Assembly: GCA_947503925.1 (NCBI GenBank)
Contig: CANNFQ010000005.1
Location: forward strand, 124,001 to 188,000
Direction: 5' to 3'
DNA from: an uncultured Paracoccaceae bacterium
Lineage (GTDB): Bacteria; Pseudomonadota; Alphaproteobacteria; Rhodobacterales; Rhodobacteraceae
Length of the DNA stretch: 64,000 nucleotides
In this document: piece after piece, positions 43,499 to 52,557 of the stretch
Position numbering within the stretch: the first letter of the stretch is position 1
Layout of the letters: each line of letters opens with the position of its first letter
The notes under the pieces: generated by a model
Told to the model about the DNA's origin: nothing
The model's database searches: none
What the model saw: only the letters and a program-made list of their open reading frames with translations
Translations under genes and position numbers: made by a program

Positions 43499-45202
43499 TC
43501 ATGCACCGGCCACGGTGACGCTGGTATTTGGCGCCACGCTCACCGTGCCCTTGTTGCGAATATGGTTTTCAACGACATCCCAGATTGGCGGCCCCTCGGT
43601 GCCCTCATTGACCGAGGCCCAGCCGGCGACGACGTATGTCTTGGATGGATCAATCGCCTCGCCTGTGCGCAGCAGGGTCAAGTCGGATATCCGTTCACCA
43701 ATCGGCTTGCTGACATCAATGCGGTAGCCCATGCCGCCGACACGGACCATGTCACCGCCTTGCTGATAATAGGGGTCTGTGTTGAACAGGTTGTCGGCGA
43801 CGTCCTCCATGATCGTATGGATGAACTCGCCCGTCATTTCAGTGCGATAGGCATTTGGATAGGTCATCGAGGTGACGTTCCAGATGTCTTCGCGGGTGAT
43901 ATCCTGACCGGGCATGATGGACGGCCCCCAGCGCACGCCAGGCGAAAGGGAGATATCGGCGTCGCGTTCTTCGATCAGCGCCTCGCAGATCAGGTCATCC
44001 CATGATCCGTTGAAATTGCCGCGGCGGTAGAGCAGCGTGTCGTCTGCTGTTTTGCCAATAACCTCTGTCAGATCATCAAGGAACGGGGCGCGTTCAGCAT
44101 CAATGGCCGCCGCCACATCCGCATCGGGGGCAATCACATCCGAAAAGATCGGGATCAGTTTGTGGCGGAAGCCCATCATGCGCCCATCGCGCATGTCCAG
44201 ATCAACACGGCTGACGAATTTGCCATTCGAACCAGAGGCCACGATGATGGTTTCCCCAACAAGAACCGGTTCAGGAAGCGCGTCATGCGTGTGACCCGAC
44301 AGGATCACGTCGATCCCCGTCACCCGCTCTGCCATCTTCTTGTCCACGTCAAAGCCATTGTGTGACAGGCAGACGACCAGTTCCGCACCTTGCGCGCGGA
44401 CCTCATCAACCATTTCCTGCATCCGCTGGTCGCGGATGCCGAATGAATACTCGGGGAACATCCAACCGGGATTGGCGATGGGCATGTAAGGGAAAGCCTG
44501 CCCGATGACAGCGATCTTCACGCCACCGCGTTCGAAGAATTTGTAAGGCGCGAAATCCTCGGCTGGTTCATCCCATTCGGCATCAAATATATTCTGACCG
44601 AGTGCTGCGAAAGGGAGGTTGTTTACAATATCGCGCACCCGGTCAGAGCCTAGCGTGAATTCCCAATGGAAGGTCATCGCGTCAGGCTTCAACAGGTTCA
44701 TGATGTTCACCACATCCTGCCCTTCGGTGTGATAGCAGGTGTAAGAACCGTGCCAGGTATCACCGCCATCCAGCAGCAGCGCATCCGGGCGCTCTGCGCG
44801 AATGCTGTTCACCACGGTTGCGACACGGTCCATCCCGCCCATCTGGCCGTAAGCCTGCCCAAGGGCTGCGAAATCATCGTAGCTGAGCGCGTAATGGGAG
44901 GCGCTGCCATCCGCGATCCCGTAAAGCTTGCGGAAATCCGCGCCGGTAATGTGGGGCACATGGCCTTTATTGGACCCGACCCCAAGGTTGATTTCAGGTT
45001 CACGGAACCAGATCGGCTTTAGCTGGGCATGGATATCGGTGATGTGAATCAACGACACGTTGCCAAATGTATCGAACTGCAGCAGGTCGCTTTGCGAAAG
45101 GGATTGCTGCGCGGCCAGCCTGCCCCAGTTTCCAAAACCAGACGCACCAACGATCGCCGAAGCAGCCATGCTGGCCTGCAGAAAATCACGTCGAGATATC
45201 AT
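43499..45202 (-). CDS. soxB: SoxB, thiosulfohydrolase
   Basis: 567 aa with a Tat signal (SRRDFLQASMAASAI). 5'-nucleotidase/calcineurin-like fold with a dinuclear manganese site: LIHITDIHAQLKP, GGDTWHGSYTCYHTEGQD, HWEFTLGSDR, CLSHNGFDVD and SGHTHDALPEP. The C-terminal domain (NFNGSWDDLICEALIEE) closes the SoxY-binding cleft. SoxB releases sulfate from SoxY-Cys-thiosulfonate. A hairpin and a TGAATGTTT motif lie between soxA and soxB, suggesting its own promoter. Confidence 0.97.
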   Translation of the reverse strand: MISRRDFLQASMAASAIVGASGFGNWGRLAAQQSLSQSDLLQFDTFGNVSLIHITDIHAQLKPIWFREPEINLGVGSNKGHVPHITGADFRKLYGIADGSASHYALSYDDFAALGQAYGQMGGMDRVATVVNSIRAERPDALLLDGGDTWHGSYTCYHTEGQDVVNIMNLLKPDAMTFHWEFTLGSDRVRDIVNNLPFAALGQNIFDAEWDEPAEDFAPYKFFERGGVKIAVIGQAFPYMPIANPGWMFPEYSFGIRDQRMQEMVDEVRAQGAELVVCLSHNGFDVDKKMAERVTGIDVILSGHTHDALPEPVLVGETIIVASGSNGKFVSRVDLDMRDGRMMGFRHKLIPIFSDVIAPDADVAAAIDAERAPFLDDLTEVIGKTADDTLLYRRGNFNGSWDDLICEALIEERDADISLSPGVRWGPSIMPGQDITREDIWNVTSMTYPNAYRTEMTGEFIHTIMEDVADNLFNTDPYYQQGGDMVRVGGMGYRIDVSKPIGERISDLTLLRTGEAIDPSKTYVVAGWASVNEGTEGPPIWDVVENHIRNKGTVSVAPNTSVTVAGA

Positions 45203-45263
45203 GGTTCTTTTCCTGTGTTTCAGTCATCACATGCGAAAAACTGAATGTTTTTAGAAAGAGAAA

Positions 45264-45291
45264 ACCCGCCCCTGATTGCTCAGGCGCGGGT
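45264..45291 (-). terminator. Hairpin terminator between soxA and soxB
   Basis: Read on the minus strand, a 12-position stem with one mismatch (45264-45275 with 45280-45291) and a 4-base loop is followed directly by TTTTCTCTTT. This is a textbook intrinsic terminator or attenuator, 12 bases after the soxA stop. It would lower transcription from the soxXYZA group into soxBCDEF. Confidence 0.75.
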
Positions 45292-45302
45292 CCTTGGCTC
45301 GG

Positions 45303-46148
45303 TTAGTTTCGGACGGATGGCCCTTCGACGGACAAACCGTTGCCGCGGGACGCGACATAAAGTTCCAGCGCGATGAATTCTTCTGAGCCGACACCGTATG
45401 TTTCGGCCCGTGTGTCACGCACACAGCCTTTGAAACGGGAATGCGCACCGTTCAGCTTGGCATTTTTCAGGCGATAGACCGGAAAGCCATTGATCTGACC
45501 CTGGCTCAGGTGATCCGCGCGGATGTAGTTGCCGTAATTGTCCTCATGACAATTTGCGCAGGACAGATCCAACTGGCCGGTCCGGGTGTAATACAAGTCT
45601 CTGCCCTGTTCCCACATTGACTGGGCGGGCCCGTCAATTGCGACATTGATCGGTGTTCCGCGTCCGACAGAAGACAATAGCGCCTCCATGTTCAGCATGT
45701 CACTGCCATCATATTTCCAGGCTTCTGCGCCCATCTGTTCGGTGCGGCAGCCATTGATTTGCATGGCAAGCGTGCGAACCTCTTCAGCCTCGTCATTCCA
45801 CTTTGGATAGGTCGCGCGTGCATCGGCGAGGCTTTCGGGCTCATTGTGGCAATCGGCGCAGGCCTTCCCTTCGGAGCCTTCGGCCACCGCCCATGCATCG
45901 CGGCCCTGATCGACGAAAATCATGCCGGGATTGTCAAAATCATCCATTTGCAACGCCTGAGTTTCGTCGGAACGGAAAATCCAGCCGGAATAGATCTTGC
46001 TCAGATTGTCTAGATGTTCGGGCGCCTCTGTGCGCACTGTGATCTCGGTTTCACCATTGATGACCAGATTTGCCGCCTCATCCGCGCCAACTTGCATCCC
46101 CGTCGTCAGGGCAAGGGCCATGACCCCACCTTGCACAAATGTCTTCAT
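45303..46148 (-). CDS. soxA: SoxA, diheme c-type cytochrome of SoxAX
   Basis: 281 aa with a signal peptide (ending MQVGAD). Two haem motifs, CADCH and CANCH. The conserved Cys near the C terminus in FKGCVRDTRAE is the persulfide-type axial ligand of the active haem. The Met/His ligand pattern is as in diheme SoxA. With SoxX it couples thiosulfate to the Cys of SoxY, a c-type haem thiotransferase. It follows soxZ and precedes the terminator. Confidence 0.96.
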   Translation of the reverse strand: MKTFVQGGVMALALTTGMQVGADEAANLVINGETEITVRTEAPEHLDNLSKIYSGWIFRSDETQALQMDDFDNPGMIFVDQGRDAWAVAEGSEGKACADCHNEPESLADARATYPKWNDEAEEVRTLAMQINGCRTEQMGAEAWKYDGSDMLNMEALLSSVGRGTPINVAIDGPAQSMWEQGRDLYYTRTGQLDLSCANCHEDNYGNYIRADHLSQGQINGFPVYRLKNAKLNGAHSRFKGCVRDTRAETYGVGSEEFIALELYVASRGNGLSVEGPSVRN

Positions 46149-46178
46149 TGATATCGGCCCTCCCCGGCGATAACGCGA

Positions 46179-46508
46179 TCAGCTAACCGCGATTTCCTTT
46201 GTTTCTGTGTAGACGTCGCCGTCATCGTCGTACCAAGTGAATTCGAATGCGCCGGACTCTGGCACCACAGCATCAAATTCAAAGAACGGGTTGGTCGAGA
46301 TCGCGGGTTCCATCTGTACATCGATCACCGTCTCACCGTTGAAGGTGCAGGTGAACCGGTTGATGATGGACCGTGGAATAACGTTGCCATCGCCATCTTT
46401 GCGCTGCCCGGATTCCATCTTGTGGCTGATCAGGGTCTTGATCGTGATCGTTTCGCCAGCTGCGACCTCACGGGGCACCCGGACACGGGGTTTTACATTC
46501 TCTGCCAT
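46179..46508 (-). CDS. soxZ: SoxZ, partner of the SoxY carrier
   Basis: 109 aa. Immunoglobulin-like beta sandwich with KPRVRVPREVAAGETITIKT, SIINRFTCTFNGETV and FEFTWYDDDGDVYTE, the conserved SoxZ set. No signal peptide: it is exported bound to SoxY. It holds SoxY so that its flexible C-terminal Cys can visit SoxAX, SoxB and SoxCD. It begins 17 bases after soxY. Confidence 0.96.
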   Translation of the reverse strand: MAENVKPRVRVPREVAAGETITIKTLISHKMESGQRKDGDGNVIPRSIINRFTCTFNGETVIDVQMEPAISTNPFFEFDAVVPESGAFEFTWYDDDGDVYTETKEIAVS

Positions 46509-46525
46509 TTCTTGCTTCCTCTCAC

Positions 46526-46942
46526 TCAGCCGCCGCAGCCGCCGATGGTGACTTTGACTTCCCGGCTGGCCTGCACGAACGAACCGTCGGGCATGCGGGC
46601 AATCGCCACCACATCCTGTGTTCCAGCCAGCCTGATACGGGTTGAGCCCGCCTGGGCAGCCGCCAGCGGACCAAAATTGAAGGTCGCCACCCCCGGTTCG
46701 GGGTTGCCGGCCGCGATGATGATGATCGCCTCTGCGCCCGGTGCGCTGACCGAAATTGGCACGGTATTGCCGTTTTCAGCAATTTCAGGGGCCGTCAGTG
46801 TGATCCCTTCGGACCCGACATCAGCACCGCCGGTGAAGGCTGCAATCGCTTCTTCTGCAGCAGCAGCGGCCCGCATTGGCAGCAGCGCTGCCACGGCAGA
46901 ACCCGCCGCGAGCATAAGCGTGTGTCTACGCGTCAGTTTCAT
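46526..46942 (-). CDS. soxY: SoxY, sulfur-carrier protein
   Basis: 138 aa from ATG 46942; upstream in-frame codons overlap soxX. Tat-type signal (LTRRHTLMLAAGSAVAALL). The C-terminal ending is GGCGG, the Cys that carries sulfur intermediates and the hallmark of SoxY. The mature fold is a SoxY/Z-type beta sandwich. The signal peptide moves SoxZ with it. It lies 28 bases after soxX. Confidence 0.97.
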   Translation of the reverse strand: MKLTRRHTLMLAAGSAVAALLPMRAAAAAEEAIAAFTGGADVGSEGITLTAPEIAENGNTVPISVSAPGAEAIIIIAAGNPEPGVATFNFGPLAAAQAGSTRIRLAGTQDVVAIARMPDGSFVQASREVKVTIGGCGG

Positions 46943-46970
46943 AGCTTCTCCTGTTTTCTGGTGCGGCCGG

Positions 46971-47444
46971 TCACTCAGACAATGTCTGAAGATAGGCCAC
47001 GACATCCTCGATTTCCTGCGCGGTCAGCAGCGGGGACAATGGCCCATCGGCGGCATTACCAGTGAACGCATCGCCCGGGCGGGTGAACCCGCTTACCTTG
47101 TAGAACGCCGGCATGATCGTTCCGTCGTAGGTCATTTTGGCATTTGCCACGATGCCGCGCAGTTCAGCCGCATTGCGACGCTCGGCAATTCCGTCAAGTG
47201 TTGGACCAACTTCGCCGTGGAACGGGAACTCCTCTAACGCTGTGACCTGGTGGCACGCAATGCAATTGCCTTTGCCACGGGCGACCATGATCTCCTTGCC
47301 CGTAGTGGGATCCCCTTCAAGGCCGCTCAGCGACTTCTCAACTTCACCATATTCACTAAAAACAACGTCATCTGGCGCAACTTCACCCGCGATCGTCATC
47401 GTCGCCAAGATGCAGATTGCACCTGTTAGCATCGTCCGTTTCAT
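46971..47444 (-). CDS. soxX: SoxX, monoheme c-type cytochrome of SoxAX
   Basis: 157 aa with a signal peptide (1-20, ending IAGEV). One haem motif, CIACH, in NCIACHQVTALEE and a Met-ligand candidate in DGTIMPAFYKVSGF. SoxX receives electrons when SoxA couples thiosulfate to SoxY. It follows the soxW gap, where an A+T-rich stretch resembles a promoter, and leads the X-Y-Z-A group. Confidence 0.96.
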   Translation of the reverse strand: MKRTMLTGAICILATMTIAGEVAPDDVVFSEYGEVEKSLSGLEGDPTTGKEIMVARGKGNCIACHQVTALEEFPFHGEVGPTLDGIAERRNAAELRGIVANAKMTYDGTIMPAFYKVSGFTRPGDAFTGNAADGPLSPLLTAQEIEDVVAYLQTLSE

Positions 47445-47479
47445 GGTCCCTCCCTCAGATCACGAAAACTTGTGGATAC

Positions 47480-47545
47480 CGTAGCGCACCAATTCAGATT
47501 CTCGCAACAACAAAATCATTTATTTGAATATTTATACTTGTGCTC
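47480..47545. promoter_or_regulatory. A+T-rich soxW-soxX intergenic region
   Basis: The gap between soxW and soxX is A+T rich and contains ATTTGAATATTTA at 47521-47533 and ATTCAGATTCT. In Paracoccus pantotrophus SoxR binds the soxS-soxV and soxW-soxX gaps; the same two gaps here carry related sequences. Exact sites are not certain. Confidence 0.45.
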
Positions 47546-47551
47546 CGGATT

Positions 47552-48121
47552 TCATTCGGTGATCCCCTGTTCCTGCAGGCGACGCGCATGGTATTTCTGG
47601 AAGGGCTCGTCAGTCTCATACCCTTCTTCGACAATCCAGTTCAGCAGGTTGAGCGTTGTCCATTTCCCGAACGCGCCCGGCATGATGGCAACAGCAGCCT
47701 GATGTGCGGGCACCACATCTTCGACGTCCAGCGGGAAGAACATCATGTTCGGGGTAAACAGGGCATTCCACCGCTGCACCATATCCTTTTCAGACAAGGT
47801 GGTTCCGTCAAAATCCGTCACTTCCACATCGCCAAACATGTTGATCTGCACGACAAAGAAGTGGTCGTTCAGGGCCGTCGCAACCTCTGGATCAGGGAAC
47901 ACGTCCTCATGCATCTTGGTGCAATAGATGCAGCCGCGCTGTTCAATGATGATCATCAACCGCTTGCCTTCGGCATTCGCCTCTTCAAGGTCTTCGCGCA
48001 AATCTTTGAACGTATCGCGCATCCAATCTGCCTTATGCAGGCCATCATCGCCCAACGTGGCGGCCAGCAAAGGCAGCGCAACGATGATTGCGACCGCACC
48101 CAATATCGATCGAAAAAACAT
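47552..48121 (-). CDS. soxW: SoxW, periplasmic thioredoxin
   Basis: 189 aa with a signal peptide or anchor (residues 5-22). The thioredoxin active-site motif is CIYC in GCIYCTKMHEDVF, followed by the cis-Pro loop TPNMMFFPLD. It receives electrons from SoxV and reduces Sox partners in the periplasm. It lies 11 bases after soxV, a transcript shared with it. Confidence 0.93.
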   Translation of the reverse strand: MFFRSILGAVAIIVALPLLAATLGDDGLHKADWMRDTFKDLREDLEEANAEGKRLMIIIEQRGCIYCTKMHEDVFPDPEVATALNDHFFVVQINMFGDVEVTDFDGTTLSEKDMVQRWNALFTPNMMFFPLDVEDVVPAHQAAVAIMPGAFGKWTTLNLLNWIVEEGYETDEPFQKYHARRLQEQGITE

Positions 48122-48132
48122 GGTCAGTCCTC

Positions 48133-48870
48133 CTATCCCAGGTTTCCAAAGGCAGGCATGACCTCAATCATCCACTGCGCAATATAGTTGACGGAGTTGG
48201 TGGCAATCAGCACGGCAAAGACGATCAGCATGCCGCCCATCGCACGTTCGACATACGCCAGATAGCGGCGGTTGCGTTGCAACCAGTTCAAAAAAGGGCG
48301 GGCAAACAAGGCCGCAACCACAAACGGTGCGGTCATCGCCAGCCCGTAAACAAGTAACAGCAGCCCGCCGCGCCAGATATCGCCCATCCCGCTGGCCACC
48401 ATCAGGATGGCAGCCAATGCCGGGCCGACACATGGTGTCCAGCCAAAGCCGAACGCCAGCCCCATCAGGTAGGCCCCGATCACCGTCGTCGGTGCCATTG
48501 TGCTTTCGATCTTTGCTTCGCGGTATAGCAACGGCACCCGAACGATGCCCAGAAAATGCAACCCAAACAGCAGCAGTATCACGGCGGCCACGTATCGCAA
48601 GGAGTCGCGCCACATACCAAAGGCCTGACCAATAGCCGTGGCCCCCATGCCCAATAGAACAAAAATTGTCGTGACGCCGAATGCAAAGAACAGGGCAGAT
48701 ACAATCAACCGTCGTTGGGCGCTGGCGCTGATTTCAGTGTCGGACTGTAATTCGGTCATCGACAAGCCAGCCATGTAGCACAGATAGAACGGCACCATCG
48801 GCAGCACGCAAGGCGTGAAGAACGATAACAAGCCCGCAAGCGCCGCCCCAAGATAGCTGACGTCCAGCAT
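48133..48870 (-). CDS. soxV: SoxV, CcdA-family thiol transporter
   Basis: 245 aa, six membrane helices. CcdA pattern: SFFTPCVLPMVPFYLCYMAG in helix 1 and GWTPCVGPALAAI in helix 4 provide the redox Cys pair. It carries reductant from cytoplasmic thioredoxin to periplasmic SoxW. It is the first gene of the minus-strand sox operon and lies divergent from soxS. Confidence 0.95.
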   Translation of the reverse strand: MLDVSYLGAALAGLLSFFTPCVLPMVPFYLCYMAGLSMTELQSDTEISASAQRRLIVSALFFAFGVTTIFVLLGMGATAIGQAFGMWRDSLRYVAAVILLLFGLHFLGIVRVPLLYREAKIESTMAPTTVIGAYLMGLAFGFGWTPCVGPALAAILMVASGMGDIWRGGLLLLVYGLAMTAPFVVAALFARPFLNWLQRNRRYLAYVERAMGGMLIVFAVLIATNSVNYIAQWMIEVMPAFGNLG

Positions 48871-48900
48871 GGATCCCGCCCTTGATCAAAATACACTTTC

Positions 48901-48925
48901 ACATTAAGATTATTGAATGTTTAAA
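48901..48925. promoter_or_regulatory. Candidate SoxR-type motif in the soxV-soxS gap
   Basis: ACATT, ten bases, then GAATGT forms an inverted repeat around ATTATTGAATGTT (48909-48921), the exact reverse complement of a 13-mer upstream of the soxG-like gene. It covers the first ATG of soxS. Its place matches a known SoxR target gap in Paracoccus. Confidence 0.55.
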
Positions 48926-49330
48926 CGATTGACCACCGTCTTTCTTCACAGGTTCTTCGCCATGCTCGTGGCGATGGTCCTTTCCGTGACATCGTTATGG
49001 GCGGAAACACGGTTGCTGATGGCCGAAGAACCGGGATGCATATGGTGCGCGCGCTGGCATGCAGAGATCGGTCCGATCTACCCCAAAACCGATGAAGGCA
49101 CCGCAGCACCCTTGCAGCGGATCGACCTGAATGATCCCTTGCCAGCGGACATCACCCTGGCCCGTCGCGTGAATTTCACCCCCACTTTCATTCTGTTGGT
49201 CGATGGGACAGAAAAAAACCGTATGGAGGGATATCCAGGAGAGGATTTCTTTTGGGGGCTCTTGGGTCAAATGCTTGACCAGGAAGGCATCAGCTTTGCA
49301 CGAAAAGGCAACAGCGCACACGAAATGTGA
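48917..49330 (+). CDS. soxS: SoxS, periplasmic thioredoxin
   Basis: 137 aa from ATG 48917, or 122 from ATG 48962; the first ATG lies inside the candidate operator and has a weak ribosome site, so the later start is possible. Signal peptide ends in SLWAE. The redox motif is CIWC in GCIWCARWHAEIGP, with cis-Pro FTPTFILL. In Paracoccus SoxS keeps SoxYZ or SoxR in the right redox state. It is divergent from soxV and followed by soxR. Confidence 0.9.
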   Translation: MFKRLTTVFLHRFFAMLVAMVLSVTSLWAETRLLMAEEPGCIWCARWHAEIGPIYPKTDEGTAAPLQRIDLNDPLPADITLARRVNFTPTFILLVDGTEKNRMEGYPGEDFFWGLLGQMLDQEGISFARKGNSAHEM

Positions 49331-49444
49331 GGCATCAACCGCCAATACCGGCAAACAGGGGTGGCCATTTTGACAACGGATGCCACATATCAATAACAAG
49401 GACGAAGTAGGTTAAATCTTAGACAGGCAAGGCAGCACAGGCAG

Positions 49445-49780
49445 ATGACAATCCCGGTTTTGGACGACAATATCGATGATGATCGCTTGGACGAGATGAT
49501 GGAAAACGCGACGATTGCGACCAACTATCTCAAAGCAATCAGTCATGAAGGCCGGTTGATGATCCTGTGCCATCTGGCCACCGGCGAAAAATCAGTGACA
49601 GAACTGGAGAGCCTGTTGTCAGCGCGTCAGGCGGCAGTGTCGCAACAATTGGGCAGGCTGCGCCTTGAAGGGCTGGTGCGTCCACGGCGTGACGGAAAGA
49701 CGATTTACTACAGCTTGACGGATGACAAGTCCCGCAAGATCATCGGGCTGGTTTACGAACTGTTTTGCAAAACGGATTAG
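49445..49780 (+). CDS. soxR: SoxR, ArsR-family transcriptional regulator
   Basis: 111 aa, winged-helix ArsR family: ISHEGRLMILCHLATGEKSV, SVTELESLLSARQAAVSQQLGRL as the recognition helix region, and DGKTIYYSL wing. Cys in LCHLATGE and FCKTD are candidates for sensing sulfane sulfur, as in SoxR of Paracoccus and Pseudaminobacter. The gene lies between soxS and soxT; its targets are likely the A+T-rich motifs in this island. Confidence 0.93.
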   Translation: MTIPVLDDNIDDDRLDEMMENATIATNYLKAISHEGRLMILCHLATGEKSVTELESLLSARQAAVSQQLGRLRLEGLVRPRRDGKTIYYSLTDDKSRKIIGLVYELFCKTD

Positions 49781-49833
49781 GGTTCGCCACCTCCCGTTCA
49801 GATCGTTGAACCAAATACAGGGAGGAACCACCA

Positions 49834-50886
49834 ATGCTCGACGCATGGGGAGATGCGAATGTCGCGGCCGCCATTGGGCTTGTTGGCGGCATCCTGCTGG
49901 GACTTGCCGCCCGACTGGGCCGGTTTTGCACGCTTGGCGCGATCGAGGACTACCTTTACGGCAATAATGACAAGCGGCTTCGGATGTGGGGCCTGGCCAT
50001 CGGCTGTGCGGTTGTTGGCAGTTTTGGCCTGATGGCGCTGGGCCTCTTTGAACCCGGTCAATCCTTCTATCTGGCGCAGGAGTGGTCGCCGCTGGCCAGT
50101 ATCGTTGGGGGTGGTCTGTTCGGCTACGGCATGGCGATGGCAGGCAATTGCGGTTTTGGCGCACTCGCGCGACTGGGTGGCGGCGATCTACGGTCATTTG
50201 TGATCGTACTTGTCATGGGAATCAGTGCCTATGTGACCCTTTCGGGCCCCTTGGCATGGATTCGCGTTGCCTTGTTCCCACCGACACCCCCGGCGGCGAG
50301 CCCAAGCGGTATCGCGCACATGATTAGCGAATTCAGCGGATTTCCCGTCGCCGTTACGGGGCTCTTCATCGGGTGCCTGCTGATCGTATTTGCCTTGGAC
50401 AAAACCTTGCGGCGCGACGCGTCAGCAATGCTCTGGGCCGCAGCGGTCGGGATGGCCGCCACAAGTGCATGGGTAGGCATGCAATATGTGAATGCCACCG
50501 GGTTTGAGGATCTTCCCATAGTAGGGCACACTTTCTCCGCACCGATTGGGGAGACAATCCTCTACGGCATGACGGCATCGGGACAAACGCTTTCGTTTGG
50601 CATCGGGTCCGTTGCTGGCGTCTGGATTGGCGCATTCCTTGGTAGCCTGATGAAGGGTCACTTTAGGTGGGAAGCCTGCGAAGACCCGCGCGAATTGCGG
50701 CGTCAGATCATCGGGGCTGGTATTATGGGCGTTGGGGCGGTCATCGCGATCGGCTGCAGCATTGGACAGGGCCTGACGGCATTCTCACTTCTGGCCTTTA
50801 GCGCACCCGTAACACTCGCGGCGATTTTCGCCGGAGCGGCCTTAGGCTTGCGACAACTCATCGTGGGCTTCGCAGCCACGGAGTAA
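49834..50886 (+). CDS. soxT: SoxT/YeeE-type sulfur transport membrane protein
   Basis: 350 aa, about nine to ten membrane helices. YeeE/YedE family marks: GRFCTLGAIEDYLYGN with its Cys, MAGNCGFGALARLGGGDLRS with a second Cys, and GCSIGQGLTAFSLLA near the C terminus. YeeE relatives import thiosulfate through Cys relays; SoxT in Paracoccus-type clusters is thought to move sulfur compounds or a signal for SoxR. It follows soxR by 53 bases, with GGGAGG ribosome site. Confidence 0.9.
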   Translation: MLDAWGDANVAAAIGLVGGILLGLAARLGRFCTLGAIEDYLYGNNDKRLRMWGLAIGCAVVGSFGLMALGLFEPGQSFYLAQEWSPLASIVGGGLFGYGMAMAGNCGFGALARLGGGDLRSFVIVLVMGISAYVTLSGPLAWIRVALFPPTPPAASPSGIAHMISEFSGFPVAVTGLFIGCLLIVFALDKTLRRDASAMLWAAAVGMAATSAWVGMQYVNATGFEDLPIVGHTFSAPIGETILYGMTASGQTLSFGIGSVAGVWIGAFLGSLMKGHFRWEACEDPRELRRQIIGAGIMGVGAVIAIGCSIGQGLTAFSLLAFSAPVTLAAIFAGAALGLRQLIVGFAATE

Positions 50887-51549
50887 CGATAATGAGTTCT
50901 GAACCGCTGCTACTGCCAACCCTTTCTTCAGATCATCAGCGCAACCCATCAGCCTTAGATGTGCAGGGTGCTCTGCGGTTGTCACGAGTTTGCGGATGAT
51001 GACTTTGTGTCTTGTTGGCGATGCGTCGGCGGCTGAAAAAAGGGAGCCAGTCCGGGACAATACTGGCCGATGACAACAGCCCAATGGAACATAAATTGCG
51101 GCGGCAGGCATGTAGGATCATCGGCGGCATATTGGACGAATTGCCCCAATGTCACAACTGAAGTAAGCAAGGCAGCAATGTCCCGACAAGGAGGATATAG
51201 CATCGGTTCGCATGCCCATAGTCCGAAGTCACTGGGGCACTGTATCTCCGCCAGCGCATTCGGCCGCGCAGAGCCCATATTTCTAGATGCTGCGCCTTGT
51301 TACTATGGCTGCCTAGTCACCATTGCGATTCATTTACACTGTCTAACTAGTTGTTTGAGACGCTGCGTTCCGCTCCTCACAGCAAAGAGAACCCCCTAGG
51401 TGACAATCAAGAGATATCTGCAGACCCGAGCCATTCATTGACTTTTGGAAAGGCCACACTGGGCGGTCACACTTTCGCCACAGGGCACATCTATGCGGCG
51501 CCTCGCCCGCTTTTTGTGCGTCCTTATAAGCATGATCAGTGGCCGAGAA
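50887..51549. other. Non-coding region after soxT
   Basis: About 660 bases without a gene that I can support. It is mildly A+T richer than the flanks and contains no clear hairpin, tRNA or insertion element. It marks the right boundary of the sox island. Confidence 0.5.
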
Positions 51550-52521
51550 ATGCGTTTGTTAACGAGGAAGCAGCAAACTACCACAGCAGCATGTATTGCG
51601 ATCAGTACACTGAGTGCACACGCACAAGAAGTTGCAATCACACCGAACATGACGAAGGCGGAGTTCGTGGTCATCGGGCAGGATGTCCTGATTGAACGAA
51701 ATCTGGACCAGAACGCCGTTATCGATGCCGGCTTTGCTAAAACATCGCGTGCATACCCACCATTTTGCATCCACCCAATGTCCGGAGGAGAGGGTGTAGA
51801 AATGCGACGGCTGCAACCTCAAACATGACAGTTCAACTTGCGGCAGCTGAAAGCAATATGGCAATAGGCACAACCGCGTCCGATGCCCAAGTAGTTGAGA
51901 TGCAGGCGCGCATTGATCGGATGAGCAGCGCACTTCAGACAGCCGAACAGCGTATCTCAACACTTCAGGCCGAAGCAGAACATCGGGCCATTGTAGCTCC
52001 GACGATCACAGATCAATCGGCCGCTTCCGAAATTGAAATCGCAGGACTACGAGCCGAAATTTCAATGCCCACCATGTCCATTGAGGAGCGCGATGCGAAT
52101 AACTTGGCGCTCCGTTCGACCATTAAGTCCGCCAACCCTCTGACCGCTTCAATTTGTACTGAACAGACGAACGCGACTTTTGCCGATCAGAAGCTCATTT
52201 TCGACAGAGGTACCGCTACCATCGCTGAAGTCTCGCTTCCATTGCTTGAACAGCTTATAAAGATGGCGCAGCAATGCGCTGATGCCGGTCTGATTGTCGA
52301 GATTGGGGCCAACACTGACAGTCAGGGTGGAGAATTGAGCAGTCAGACCCTCAGTGAACAACGCGCCCGCACCGTGCTCGACTTCCTGTATTCGGGTGGT
52401 GTGCCATCAGTCGCAATGCGCGCTGCCGGATATGGCGAAAGCCAACCAATTGCAGATAGCGCGATAAGCGATGGCCGCTCCCAAAAACCGCCGCATTGCC
52501 TTTGAATGGCAGCAACCTTGA
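51550..52521 (+). pseudogene. Frameshifted coiled-coil/OmpA-like protein
   Basis: The reading frame changes twice. An N-terminal part from ATG 51550 has a signal peptide ending SAHAQ and a YPPFCIHPM segment, in one frame to about 51828. A second frame, about 51830-52490, encodes a coiled coil (QTAEQRISTLQAEAEHR) and an OmpA-like peptidoglycan-binding domain (VEIGANTDSQGGELSS). A run of five A bases at 52482-52486 breaks the end; in the shifted frame NRRIAFEWQQ and a stop at 52519-52521 restore the usual OmpA ending. The two shifts compensate. Decay or assembly errors are both possible. Confidence 0.6.
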
Positions 52522-52557
52522 AATAGCCTTTCCCATTAATATCGAATGGAAATCATT

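Noticed and set aside
51070..51399. 109-aa open frame right of soxT
   Set aside because: Composition is not coding-like, there is no ribosome site, and the peptide is rich in scattered Cys and His with no family resemblance.
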